Source of the DNA: Hyphomicrobiales bacterium
Lineage (GTDB): Bacteria > Pseudomonadota > Alphaproteobacteria > Rhizobiales > Rhizobiaceae
Reading direction: 5' to 3'
Assembly (NCBI GenBank): GCA_026400435.1
Contig: JAPLOZ010000011.1
Span: 1-64,000, forward strand
Length of the DNA: 64,000 nucleotides
This document shows, one piece after another, positions 36,492 through 45,322 of the stretch. The notes under the pieces were generated by a model that did no database searches, was not told the DNA's origin, and saw nothing but the letters and a program-made list of their open reading frames with translations. Numbering within the stretch: the first letter of the stretch is position 1; every line of letters starts with the position of its first letter. The position numbers and the translations under genes are program-made.

Positions 36492-37481
36492 ATGCCGTAC
36501 AGATTGGGAAATATATTCAGGACCGCGGCGACGGCCGTACTGATAGGCGCCTGCGCGCTGATCGGTACGAACATTGTCGCTCAGGCAGACAGCAACATTG
36601 CTGGCAAGAAGGTGATCTTCGTACCGATCGCCATGGGCATTTCACTGACTGAGGGTTGGGCGCGCCGCATGCGCGAGCACGCGGCCGTCCACGGATATTC
36701 GCTCGACGTGCGCGACGCCGCCTTCAACACCGCGACGATGGCGGAACTGGTCGCCAAGGCGATCAGCGAAAAGCCGGACGTGCTGGTCGTGCACAATCCG
36801 ACCGTGCAGTTGCTCGCCCGCCAGATCAAGCAGGCAGAGTCCGAGGGCATCAAGGTGCTGCAGATCAATCTGCAGTCGAACCAGCCCTCAGCGGCCTTTG
36901 TCGGCGCGAACTGGGAGCGCATCGGCCGCGAGATCGCCGAGGATATCGTCAAGGAGTGCGGCGCGGGCAGCGGCAAGTCCGGCAAGGTCGCCATCATTCC
37001 CGGCCAGCTCACGGCAGCCGACAGCGTGATCATGAACGAGGCGGCCTTCAAGGTGTTCGAGCAGCACAAGGAGATCGAGGTCGTTTCGAACCAGGCTTCC
37101 GACTGGGAGCCCGAGAAGGCGCGCCAGATCACCGCGACCGTGCTGCAACAGCATCCCGACCTGTGCGCCATCTTCGGCCACTGGGACGTCCACACGATGG
37201 GAGCGGGCAATGCGGTCAAGGACGCCGGCAAGGCCGATTCCGTGCTCGTCTATTCGACGGGCGGCGGCGACGACGTAGCCTGCAAGGCCGTCGAAGACGG
37301 CATCCAGGACCGCATCTGGAGCTATGACGCTGATGGTCAGGGCCGTGACGCCGGCACGATGGTTGACCTTCTGCTGCAGGGTGCGGCGACGGCCGACGGC
37401 TCCATGATGATCGTCGACTCGCCGATGAAGATCATCAAGGCTGGCGAGGGCTTCGATCCGTCGCTCTGCTGGAAGATGTGA
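36492..37481 (+). CDS. Sugar-type periplasmic binding protein (Peripla_BP_4)
   Basis: 329 aa. Signal peptide about 1-31 (AATAVLIGACALIG core), then a type I periplasmic binding fold: KVIFVPIAMGISLTEGW, KPDVLVVHNPTVQLLARQIKQAE and AIFGHWDVHTMGAGNAV. The family usually binds sugars or sugar-like cyclic compounds. An AAGGGAGGAAAG ribosome site suggests high expression. Placed between the two permeases. The specific ligand is unknown; neighbouring propellers and CoA-dependent enzymes do not point clearly to ribose. Confidence 0.92.
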   Translation: MPYRLGNIFRTAATAVLIGACALIGTNIVAQADSNIAGKKVIFVPIAMGISLTEGWARRMREHAAVHGYSLDVRDAAFNTATMAELVAKAISEKPDVLVVHNPTVQLLARQIKQAESEGIKVLQINLQSNQPSAAFVGANWERIGREIAEDIVKECGAGSGKSGKVAIIPGQLTAADSVIMNEAAFKVFEQHKEIEVVSNQASDWEPEKARQITATVLQQHPDLCAIFGHWDVHTMGAGNAVKDAGKADSVLVYSTGGGDDVACKAVEDGIQDRIWSYDADGQGRDAGTMVDLLLQGAATADGSMMIVDSPMKIIKAGEGFDPSLCWKM

Positions 37482-37567
37482 GGGCGACCTTCTCGTGACC
37501 GTATGAGCGGTAAAAGCGCGGGGCCCATCGGGGCCTCGCGCAACCACGTTCCAGTTGGAAAGCCCTG

Positions 37568-39700
37568 ATGGCCGTTGACATCGATTTCCCCAGCTTGCCC
37601 AAGCAGCGGGTGCCGCGCTTCGTCCTTTCGCCGCGCCGCATCCTCGCCGACGTGCTGTCGAAGGGCTGGGTCGAGAGCCTGATCCCGTTCGTGGCGTTGC
37701 TGTGCGTCGTCGCCGGCGTGCTCGCCACGACGAACGGATATTTCGAGGGTTCCAACCTGCGCAATCTCGCGCAATATGCCGCCGACGGCGGCCTGGTCGT
37801 GCTGGCTCTTCTGGTCGTTGTGGCGGTTGGCGGCATAGACCTGTCCGTCGGTTCCAACTTCGCGATGTCCGCTTTCGTCGCGCTGTTCTGCTTCCACATC
37901 CTGCAACTGCCGGTGCCTGCGGTGCTTCTGGCGAGCCTGCTGGCCGGGGCGACCATCGGCGCCGTCAACGGGTTCATTGCCGGGCTGCTTGGCTGCGGCG
38001 CGCTGCTGACCACACTTGGCACGATGATCACCACGCGCGGCCTCTACACGCTCGCCTCGCAGGCACAACTCGTGGAGATATCGAGTTCAGCGCGGATCGA
38101 CGACCTGTGGGACTGGATCGGCTTCGAGAAGGTGCTGACCCTACCGGTCGGCTTCTGGGCGCTTGCCGTTGTCGCGGTCCTTGTCCTGATCATGTTTCGC
38201 CAGACCCGCATCGGCTGGCACATCCTTGCCGTCGGCGGCAACCGCAAGGCGGCACGGCACGGTGGCATCCGCGTCAAGTCGACGATCTTTTTCGCCTATG
38301 TGCTGGCCGGCGTGATCGTCGGTCTCTCCGGGTTTCTGTTCGCCGCGCGGCAGAACAGCGTTGGCTCCGACACCGGCATCGGCATGGAGTTCTTCGTGCT
38401 CACCGCGCTGGTGGTCGGGCTTGGCGGGTTCGTGCCAGGTCGCGGCGCCGTGGTTTCGGTGCTTATCGGCTTTGCGACGATCTACATACTGAACAACGCG
38501 ATGATCAACGCCGGCTTTCGGGGTGACTTCGTCCAGCTCAGCATGGGCGCGATCATCGTCGTCATCCTCGCCATCGACGTGAAGTTCCGCAAGAACCGGC
38601 ACCGGCTGCTGGCATCGACCTATCTCGATCCGGTGTCGTTCGATGCCGGCACGGTCGAGGGGATGCGTGGATTGATGCCCGACGAGACCGCGCCGAAGCT
38701 GAAGGACGCCAGGATTCTCGCCTCCGGTCGCGTGGATGGCCCCGAGGATGTCCTGCTCGACGCTGCCGGCAACCTCTATTGCGGCACGCGCGACGGATAT
38801 CTGTACAGGTTGAACGCTCCCGACCACGCCGAGGCAGAGGTGCTGGCCAAGATCGGCGGCCGTCCGCTTGGCCTTGCCCTTGATCGCGAGGGGCGCATCG
38901 TTGCCTGCGTCGCCGGCATGGGGCTCGTGCGGGTGACCATGGACGGACAGGTGGAGCTTCTGACCGACCAGACCGAGCGCAGTCTGTTGAGCGTCCAGGA
39001 CGACACCACCATCCGCATGGCCGACGATCTCGATATCGGGCCGGACGGCACCATCTACTTTACCGATGCGACAAAGCGGTACGACATCGAGAACTGGGGC
39101 CTCGACCTTCTGGAGGGCCGGCCCAACGGTCGCCTGCTGTCCTACGACCCTGCCACCCGCAGGACGCGCACGGTTTGCGACAACCTTGTCTTTCCAAACG
39201 GCGTCTGCCTCGCCCACGACGGCAAGCACCTGCTGGTCGCGAGTACCTGGGACTGCTCGATCCTGATCTTCGACCTGGCGCGGCTGTCCGACGGTCCGCG
39301 CGTGTTGCTGAGCGGCCTGCCGGGCTATCCGGACAATATCAATCGCGCCTCGGACGGCGGCTACTGGGTGGCGCTCGCTGGCATGCGCAATCCCGTCTTC
39401 GACGAGGCAATGCGCCATCCCGGCGTGCGCCGTCGCATGACCCGGCACGTTCCGCCGACGAACTGGCTGTTCGGCAATCTCAACATCGGCGGTGTGCTGA
39501 AGGTCGATGGCGCCGGCAAGGTCGTCGATGCGTTTTGGGATGCGCCCGACGGGCCGCTCTACATGATCACCTCGATGCGCGAGCACGAGGGCGAGCTCTA
39601 TCTGGGCGGCGTTACCAACGACAAGATCGGCTGCCTGAAGCTCGACAAGGCGGATCCAACATGGCGGGGGCCCGAGAGCTATTGGGGAGGCCGGTCATGA
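37568..39700 (+). CDS. ABC permease fused to SMP-30/strictosidine-synthase-like propeller
   Basis: 710 aa, two modules. Residues 1-340 are an RbsC-like permease with membrane helices and the family segments GGIDLSVGSNFAMSAF and VGGNRKAARHGG. After a linker, residues about 375-700 form a six-bladed beta-propeller of the SMP-30/gluconolactonase or strictosidine-synthase-like class: GPEDVLLDAAGNLYCGTRDG, LDIGPDGTIYFTDATKRY, NLVFPNGVCLA, GYPDNINRASDGGYWVALAG. The single uninterrupted frame makes a true fusion. With an even number of helices the propeller would be cytoplasmic (inference). The stop overlaps the next gene by 4 nt. Confidence 0.9.
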   Translation: MAVDIDFPSLPKQRVPRFVLSPRRILADVLSKGWVESLIPFVALLCVVAGVLATTNGYFEGSNLRNLAQYAADGGLVVLALLVVVAVGGIDLSVGSNFAMSAFVALFCFHILQLPVPAVLLASLLAGATIGAVNGFIAGLLGCGALLTTLGTMITTRGLYTLASQAQLVEISSSARIDDLWDWIGFEKVLTLPVGFWALAVVAVLVLIMFRQTRIGWHILAVGGNRKAARHGGIRVKSTIFFAYVLAGVIVGLSGFLFAARQNSVGSDTGIGMEFFVLTALVVGLGGFVPGRGAVVSVLIGFATIYILNNAMINAGFRGDFVQLSMGAIIVVILAIDVKFRKNRHRLLASTYLDPVSFDAGTVEGMRGLMPDETAPKLKDARILASGRVDGPEDVLLDAAGNLYCGTRDGYLYRLNAPDHAEAEVLAKIGGRPLGLALDREGRIVACVAGMGLVRVTMDGQVELLTDQTERSLLSVQDDTTIRMADDLDIGPDGTIYFTDATKRYDIENWGLDLLEGRPNGRLLSYDPATRRTRTVCDNLVFPNGVCLAHDGKHLLVASTWDCSILIFDLARLSDGPRVLLSGLPGYPDNINRASDGGYWVALAGMRNPVFDEAMRHPGVRRRMTRHVPPTNWLFGNLNIGGVLKVDGAGKVVDAFWDAPDGPLYMITSMREHEGELYLGGVTNDKIGCLKLDKADPTWRGPESYWGGRS

Positions 39701-40737
39701 TGTCGATCTTCCGGTCCAGGCGGCAGGAACCGCCAGCGATGACGCTGGAGGGTATGCTCGGCCCGAATGGCAGGCTGGACGATGCCGCCGGCATGTGCGT
39801 CGACGCTCCCGATGCACTCTGCGTCAACGCCGATGGCCGGCTGCTGGTCAGTTCCGGCACGCGGGTCATGGCGCTCGGCGCATGGGGCGAAGAACCGCTG
39901 GTGTGGGCGTCCTTCGATGCGCCGGTCACCGCGCTTTGCCATGGCGGCGGGCTTGTTGCGGTTGGGCTTGCCGGGGGGAGCCTGGCGGTTCTCGATGCCA
40001 CGGGCCGGCCGCACGACGGCTGGTCTCTGCCGGCTGGCTCTGTCGCCTCCGTGGTCGACTGCGCGTTCAGATCGCAGGATGAAATCCTGCTGGTCGATTG
40101 CGGCTACGGCGCCGACGCCAACGTTCTGTCGCAGGCGGCATGGGATGAAGAGCCGCGCGGCCAGTTGATCGCGCTTCGCCGCTCAGGCCAACCCAGCGTG
40201 GTCGCGGCAGGCCTGCACTGTCCGATGGGTGTCGCCTTGGACGCGAAGGGCTCGGCGCTGGTTTCGCTGCTGGAGCGTGCACGCATCGTCGATCCATCCG
40301 GTCGCAGCCTTCAGTCAGGATATCCGGGCTATCTCGGCCGCTTGCGCAGGACTGGGAACGGCTACGTTCTTGCGTGCCTGTCGCGGCGCAATCCGCTGAT
40401 CGAGTTTCTCAAGACAGAACGCGCCTTTGTCGCCGAGATGAAAGCAAAGATCGCGCCGCGCCACTGGATAGCGCCGCGCGCCAGCCCGGAGTTCAGCCAC
40501 GACTTCCCGATCGAGCTCGGCGCGACGCGACTGTTCGGCGAGATCAAGCCATGGGCGCCGTCCTTCTCCTACGGTCTGCTGATCGAGATGGACGAGAGCC
40601 TGATGCCGGTTGGCTCGGCCCAGTCGCGGGCCAATGGACGGCGCCATGCGATTTGCGACGCGACTGTGTGGAACGGCGCTCTCATTGCCGTCAGCAGGGC
40701 GAGCGGCGAAATCCTGAAGGTCGGGGAGGCAGCATGA
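39697..40737 (+). CDS. SMP-30-like beta-propeller protein, divergent
   Basis: 346 aa, no signal peptide or membrane helix. It looks like a paralogue of the propeller fused to the preceding permease: aligned features include LCVNADGRLLVSSG, CPMGVALDAKGSALVSL, GYPGYLGRLRRTGNGYVLAC, and a long insert before the final blades (KPWAPSFSYGLLIEMDESL, ICDATVWNGALIAVSR). The acidic calcium-site residues of active lactonases are not obvious. The ATG at 39697 overlaps the previous stop and its own stop overlaps the ATPase start (ATGA), so it belongs to the transporter operon. Function unknown. Confidence 0.78.
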   Translation: MMSIFRSRRQEPPAMTLEGMLGPNGRLDDAAGMCVDAPDALCVNADGRLLVSSGTRVMALGAWGEEPLVWASFDAPVTALCHGGGLVAVGLAGGSLAVLDATGRPHDGWSLPAGSVASVVDCAFRSQDEILLVDCGYGADANVLSQAAWDEEPRGQLIALRRSGQPSVVAAGLHCPMGVALDAKGSALVSLLERARIVDPSGRSLQSGYPGYLGRLRRTGNGYVLACLSRRNPLIEFLKTERAFVAEMKAKIAPRHWIAPRASPEFSHDFPIELGATRLFGEIKPWAPSFSYGLLIEMDESLMPVGSAQSRANGRRHAICDATVWNGALIAVSRASGEILKVGEAA

Positions 40738-42239
40738 CCGCCAAAGCCGTGCGTCCCGTCGTCAGCCTCGAAAACGCGACCAAGACCTATGGCGGCATCG
40801 CCGCGCTGGCAGAAGCGAACTTCGAGCTCTATCCCGGAGAGATCCACGCCCTGGTCGGCGAGAACGGTGCGGGAAAGTCGACGCTGTGCAAGCTGATCGC
40901 CGGCGTCATAGCGCCATCCGACGGCCTGCTGCGCGTCGATGGCGAGACCGTCACCTTCCTTGCCCCCAAGGATGCGAGCGCGCGCGGCATTTCGATGGTC
41001 TACCAGGAAACGAGCCTGGTGCCGCAGCTCACCGTGGCGCAGAACATCGTGCTCGGCCGCGAGCGCGCCTTCAATTCGGTCCGCAAGGTACGCAACGCCG
41101 CGCGGCAGGTGCTGCAGCGGCTAAACTTCAAGGTCGACCCCTCGCAGCTTGCCGGCTCGCTGTCGGCGGCCAAGCGGCAGATGGTCGAAATCGCGCGCTC
41201 GGTGTTGAACGAGGCGCGCGTCATCATACTTGACGAGCCGACCGCCGCGCTGACCCCCGAGGAAACCGACCATCTCTTCGACCTGATGAAGTCGCTGCAG
41301 CGCAGCGGCGTCGCGATGATCTTCATTTCGCATGCGCTGGAAGAGGCGCTCAGCCACGCCGACCGGATCTCGGTTCTGCGCAACGGCCGCATGATGGTCA
41401 CCGGCCCGGCGACCGACTTCGACCGTTCGAGCCTGATCAGGCACATGATCGGCGAGGACCTGAACGAGCGCGGCCCGGCACCGGCGGCAGCGGGTGCCGC
41501 GCGGTCCGTGGTGCCTGTGCTGCGGGTGGAAAACATCCGTATGGGCAGCATTGTCAACAACATGTCGTTCTCGATCTTCCCGGGCGAAGTCACCGGCATC
41601 GCCGGGCTGATCGGCTCGGGGCGCAGCGAGGTGGCCAAGGTCATCATGGGCCATACCAAGCGCAATTTCGGAGGCGGCCGCATCTGGCTCGACGGCCGCG
41701 AGGTGCGCTATGCGATTCCCGCCGAGGCGGTCGCCGACGGCATCGCCTATGTCAGCGAGGACCGCAAGCTGGATGGGTTCTTCGACACGTTGAGCGTAAC
41801 GGAGAATGTCGGCCTTGGCTGGCTGGCCAAGTTCGGCAGGCGTACCCTGCTAGCGCCGTTTGGCCGAATGCATCAGGTCGCCCGTGAATGGGAGCAACGC
41901 CTGTCGATCCGCGGTATCGCCGCCAATCAGCCGGTGCTGCATCTTTCGGGCGGCAACCAGCAGAAGGTTGTCATCGCCAAGTCGCTGGTGCAGCAGCCGA
42001 GGCTTGTCATCTTCGACGAGCCGACGCGCGGCGTCGACGTCGGAGCCATCGCCGAGATCAGGCAGATCATCCGCAGCATCGCCGAAAGCGGCGCCGGCGT
42101 GATCCTGATTTCGTCTTACCTGCCGGAAATACTCGACCTCTCCGACCGCATTCTCGTCGCCAAGAGCGGCACCATCGCCGCCGAGTTCTCACGCGCCGAG
42201 GCAACCGCCGAGAAAATACTTCACGCGGCCGTCCACTAG
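40734..42239 (+). CDS. Sugar ABC transporter ATP-binding protein (RbsA/MglA type)
   Basis: 501 aa with two fused ATPase domains, as in ribose/galactose importers. Domain 1: Walker A GENGAGKST (about 41-49), LSAAKRQMVEIARSV, Walker B VIILDEPTAAL. Domain 2: degenerate P-loop GLIGSGRSEVAK, signature LSGGNQQKVVIAK, VIFDEPTRGVDVG. The domain-1 signature is LSAAKR rather than LSGGxR, as often seen in this family. The ATG overlaps the upstream propeller stop. It completes the importer. Confidence 0.94.
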   Translation: MTAKAVRPVVSLENATKTYGGIAALAEANFELYPGEIHALVGENGAGKSTLCKLIAGVIAPSDGLLRVDGETVTFLAPKDASARGISMVYQETSLVPQLTVAQNIVLGRERAFNSVRKVRNAARQVLQRLNFKVDPSQLAGSLSAAKRQMVEIARSVLNEARVIILDEPTAALTPEETDHLFDLMKSLQRSGVAMIFISHALEEALSHADRISVLRNGRMMVTGPATDFDRSSLIRHMIGEDLNERGPAPAAAGAARSVVPVLRVENIRMGSIVNNMSFSIFPGEVTGIAGLIGSGRSEVAKVIMGHTKRNFGGGRIWLDGREVRYAIPAEAVADGIAYVSEDRKLDGFFDTLSVTENVGLGWLAKFGRRTLLAPFGRMHQVAREWEQRLSIRGIAANQPVLHLSGGNQQKVVIAKSLVQQPRLVIFDEPTRGVDVGAIAEIRQIIRSIAESGAGVILISSYLPEILDLSDRILVAKSGTIAAEFSRAEATAEKILHAAVH

Positions 42240-42264
42240 GCAGTCAGGGCTTCCGCCTGCGGCA

Positions 42265-42621
42265 TTACGAGCCGACAGCGACAACGAAATGCTTGGTCAC
42301 CGGCTCGACGATCTTCCAGGTGCCCTTGAAGTTTGCTTCCACCACGAAGGCATCGCCAGGTCCCACCTCGACCGGGTGACCTCCGTCCTGGGTGATGACG
42401 ATCCGGCCGGAAATCAGGTGGACGAATTCATAGTCGGTATAGGTTGCGTGATAGGTGCCGGGCGTTGCCTGCCAGGTGCCTGACAGGACTTTTCCATCCG
42501 CTGTGGTGTGCTGAACGGTCGTCGTCATCGTGGGCTTGCCCTCGACAACAACCCAGCCCGGCAGATCGCCCGTCTCCGAGTTCTGAAGGCTGCCGAATTT
42601 GCGAACGGTGCTCTTCGTCAT
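42265..42621 (-). CDS. Cupin-domain protein (Cupin_3/COG3450 type)
   Basis: 118 aa, one small beta-barrel. GTWQATPGTYHATYTDYEFVHLISGRIVI and VEVGPGDAFVVEANFKGTWKIVEP contain the two cupin motifs, although the usual metal-binding histidines are only partly kept, as in (S)-ureidoglycine aminohydrolase-like Cupin_3 proteins. The ATG at 42621 follows AGGAGATATCG. Convergent with the transporter operon, 25 nt apart. Function unknown. Confidence 0.84.
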   Translation of the reverse strand: MTKSTVRKFGSLQNSETGDLPGWVVVEGKPTMTTTVQHTTADGKVLSGTWQATPGTYHATYTDYEFVHLISGRIVITQDGGHPVEVGPGDAFVVEANFKGTWKIVEPVTKHFVVAVGS

Positions 42622-42863
42622 CGATATCTCCTGTGCATTCTGAATGTGCCCGTCGTCTCTTACCCGATGGATGACGACCATGACAGCCGGCAATCCAGCG
42701 GAACTCACGCGTAAGAACGATCGGGCGAAAGACTAGCTGCATCGTGTTTGAGCTTGTGAAACGAAAGCAGCCGATATGGCGGAGACAGCCTTGCAACAAT
42801 CCGATTCCCACCAAGCTCTAGGCGGCGTATATTAGCTCGTGTTAATTCACTTTGGAGGTGGAT

Positions 42864-43175
42864 ATGCGTGCATTGCAGATCTATTTAGCGATAGCCTGTT
42901 CAGCATTCCTCGCATCCTCGGCAATTGCCCAACCAGGGTCCGGTCCACAAAGCCAATGGTTGTCGGCAGCACACGACAGCCAATTCGGTCTAGACCACAT
43001 GGGCTACAAGCATAAGGCCTATCAGGACTACAAAGTGGAAAGGATCCAGGAGGTCTGCTGTCCCGGCGGATACCCTTGGTATCGCCAGTCGACCAATACC
43101 TGCTTCGGCAGCTACGAGGATTGTCACGATACGGATGGCGGAGGGTGGTCATGCAGGCAAGTCAACGCCTGCTAG
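42864..43175 (+). CDS. Small secreted Cys-rich protein, unknown function
   Basis: 103 aa. The ATG at 42864 has a strong TTTGGAGGTG ribosome site. Signal peptide about 1-22 (LAIACSAFLASSAIAQ). The mature protein has cysteines in VCCPGGYPWYRQSTNTCF, EDCHD, SCRQ and NAC, six in all, suggesting three disulfides in the periplasm or outside. A TATATT box lies about 30 nt upstream. No named family recognised. Confidence 0.72.
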   Translation: MRALQIYLAIACSAFLASSAIAQPGSGPQSQWLSAAHDSQFGLDHMGYKHKAYQDYKVERIQEVCCPGGYPWYRQSTNTCFGSYEDCHDTDGGGWSCRQVNAC

Positions 43176-43275
43176 CACCGTAGCCGCGGCATTCGGGACA
43201 CATTCGCGGCTTGCGATCGCGCCAGTTGCATTGCCGACGGTTTACCGCAAGCCAGAATACTGATTTTGAGACGGA

Positions 43276-43350
<75 letters not shown>

Positions 43351-43526
43351 ATCCGAAGCTCGCGCATACACCACTTTTGCCGGGGCGCGTCAATAGCCGG
43401 TCGGAGGGGCAAATCCTTGCCGGGGGCAGGGTACCGGCAGGCCGTCGCGAAAGCCGGCGCGGGTACTATCCGGGCGATCCGCGCGGCAGCGTTGCTCGGG
43501 CCGCGCGAGGTGCGCGGGCGGCGGCT

Positions 43527-43889
43527 TCAGGCTGCCTTCAGCATCTTCTCGACCTCGTTGACGAGATCGCGCAGGTGGAAGGGCTTGGAAAGGATCTTGG
43601 CGTCCTTGGGGGTCTTGGAGTCGGGGTTCAGCGCCACGGCCGCGAAGCCGGTGATGAACATCACCTTGAGGTCGGGGTCGATCTCGGTGGCGCGGCGCGC
43701 CAGCTCGATGCCGTCCATCTCGGGCATGACGATGTCGGTCAGCAGCAGCGAGAAGGGCTCCTCGCGCAGCCGCTCGTAGGCGCTGGCGCCGTTGTCGAAA
43801 TCGCTGACGTCATAGCCGGCGCGCTCAAGCGCCTTCACGAGGAACCGACGCATGTCCTCGTCGTCTTCCGCAAGCAGTATCCGTGCCAT
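43527..43889 (-). CDS. cpdR: CpdR single-domain response regulator
   Basis: 120 aa, receiver domain only: acidic pocket LLAEDDED (D9-D10), phosphoacceptor D52 in LTDIVMPEMDG, Thr/Lys switch region FITGFAAVALN and LSKPFHLRDLV. The near-identity of these segments with Caulobacter CpdR, together with the C-terminal Ala-Ala (needed there for ClpXP turnover), supports the name. CpdR controls ClpXP localisation and proteolysis in the CckA-ChpT pathway. The ATG at 43889 gives the exact CpdR N-terminus. Confidence 0.94.
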   Translation of the reverse strand: MARILLAEDDEDMRRFLVKALERAGYDVSDFDNGASAYERLREEPFSLLLTDIVMPEMDGIELARRATEIDPDLKVMFITGFAAVALNPDSKTPKDAKILSKPFHLRDLVNEVEKMLKAA

Positions 43890-44168
43890 GCCAATCCCGT
43901 CCGAATTACCGAAGCCGCACGACCCCGACGCGCAGGGCTGCCGCTCCCACCCTGATTGCCCGAACACCGGATGGGCCAAGCGCTGCCGCTTCGGGTCCGA
44001 TGTCGCGAGGCCTTTCCCACCGGGCCCCGTTAACCATGATGTATATGAAGCCTCGAGTGTAAACATCAAGTGAATGTTGCGTGCGCGTTCCGGCAAGATC
44101 GCATTTGCGGTGCTGGACAGCGGGGCTTGCGGGTGTCAGTTTCGACGCATGGAGTGCTTCGTAGCGAG

Positions 44169-45068
44169 ATGGCGTTCATGACGGCGAAAAGCGACTTTTC
44201 CGTCGTGCCGCCGTTCCAGGTCCGCGAGAGTGCGGACCAGCGTGTCCCGTTCGTCTTCAACTCGCCCCATAGCGGCCGCCATTATCCCGAGCGCTTCCTC
44301 GCGTTGACCAGGCTCGACCGCATGGCCATCCGCCGTTCGGAAGACAGCTATGTCGACGAGTTGTTCGGCGCCGCGGTGCCGCTTGGAGCGCCGCTCCTGG
44401 CGGCAAACTTTCCCCGCGCCTACCTCGACGTCAACCGGGAACCCTGGGAGCTCGACCCCAGAATGTTCGTCGAGCCGGTGCCTTCCTTCGCCAACATCCG
44501 TTCGGCCAGGGTGGCCGGCGGGCTTGGTACCGTGCCCAAGCTGGTCGGCGAGGGACTGGACATCTACGCAGGACGTCTGCCGCTGGTCGAAGCGGTGTCG
44601 CGTATCGAGCATGTCTACAAGCCCTATCACGACACGCTCAAGCGGCTGCTCACGCGCACCCATCAGCGCTTCGGCTATGCGGTGCTGATCGACTGCCATT
44701 CGATGCCGGCCAGCATCCGCATCGGCGACACGGGTCTGCGGCCGGATTTCATTATCGGCGACCGCTTCGGCGTATCGGCGACCCGGGCGCTGACGCAGAC
44801 CGCGATCTCGTTGCTCGTCTCGATGGGCTATACGGTCGCCCACAACAAGCCCTATGCGGGCGGCTTCATTACAGAGCATTACGGCCGTCCCGCGCGGGGG
44901 CTGCACGCGCTGCAGATCGAAATCAATCGCGGGCTCTACATGAACGAACACACGCTGGTGCGCTCGGCCGGCTTCGACGCGCTGGCCGACGATCTTGCGC
45001 TCTTTTCAGCCGAACTGATGGCGATGCCCGACCACAATTTCCTCGACCTCCCGCTGGCCGCGGAATAG
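44169..45068 (+). CDS. N-formylglutamate amidohydrolase family protein
   Basis: 299 aa. FNSPHSGRHYPERFL (about 28-42), YLDVNREPWELDPRMF, LIDCHSMPAS and LHALQIEINRGLYMNE carry the Zn/His-Glu residues of the FGase (HutG/COG3741) family, distinct from the paralogue at 22475-23275. The ATG at 44169 is chosen; the ATG three codons later is possible, and longer readings start in the region divergent from cpdR. No hut neighbours, so the physiological substrate is uncertain. Confidence 0.88.
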   Translation: MAFMTAKSDFSVVPPFQVRESADQRVPFVFNSPHSGRHYPERFLALTRLDRMAIRRSEDSYVDELFGAAVPLGAPLLAANFPRAYLDVNREPWELDPRMFVEPVPSFANIRSARVAGGLGTVPKLVGEGLDIYAGRLPLVEAVSRIEHVYKPYHDTLKRLLTRTHQRFGYAVLIDCHSMPASIRIGDTGLRPDFIIGDRFGVSATRALTQTAISLLVSMGYTVAHNKPYAGGFITEHYGRPARGLHALQIEINRGLYMNEHTLVRSAGFDALADDLALFSAELMAMPDHNFLDLPLAAE

Positions 45069-45109
45069 CCGGACCTGCCCGCCGGCCGTATTCGCGGTGG
45101 ACATGCACG

Positions 45110-45137
45110 AAAAAAAACCGCGCCGTTTCCGACGCGG
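45110..45137 (-). terminator. Rho-independent terminator of the sRNA
   Basis: CCGCGTCG-GAAA-CGGCGCGG-like stem (45118-45137) followed by eight T on the minus strand (45110-45117). Confidence 0.9.
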
Positions 45138-45190
45138 TCGAAGTCTAGGGAGGAAACGCCCAAGGAGGGCATGGACAGGAGAACCTGTCC
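45110..45190 (-). ncRNA. mmgR: MmgR/alpha-r8 (suhB-motif, RF00519-like) small RNA
   Basis: An intergenic transcript of about 80 nt predicted from its own signals: a 5' hairpin GGACAGG-AGAA-CCTGTCC (45173-45190), the conserved single-stranded UUUCCUCCCU block (45147-45156) that marks alpha-r8 sRNAs and resembles an anti-Shine-Dalgarno sequence, and a terminator hairpin with eight U residues at 45110-45137. It diverges from an inositol-monophosphatase (suhB-family) gene, the position that gave the motif its name. In Sinorhizobium meliloti MmgR limits polyhydroxybutyrate granule number. No protein gene fits this strand. Confidence 0.87.
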
Positions 45191-45197
45191 GACTCAA

Positions 45198-45225
45198 AGT
45201 TTATGGTGCGATGCACAAATGTCAA
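45198..45225 (-). promoter_or_regulatory. Sigma-70 promoter of the sRNA
   Basis: TTGACA (45220-45225), 16-nt spacer, TAAACT (45198-45203) on the minus strand; predicted start near 45190, exactly at the first sRNA hairpin. Confidence 0.82.
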
Positions 45226-45322
45226 CGACCGCCGGTGGCTTTTGTCAGACATATTGAATAATTGCGGGATATCGTCGTCATAGTTGCAATTCTGCACCAG
45301 TTTCTGCCACCAGGAGGCGAGT

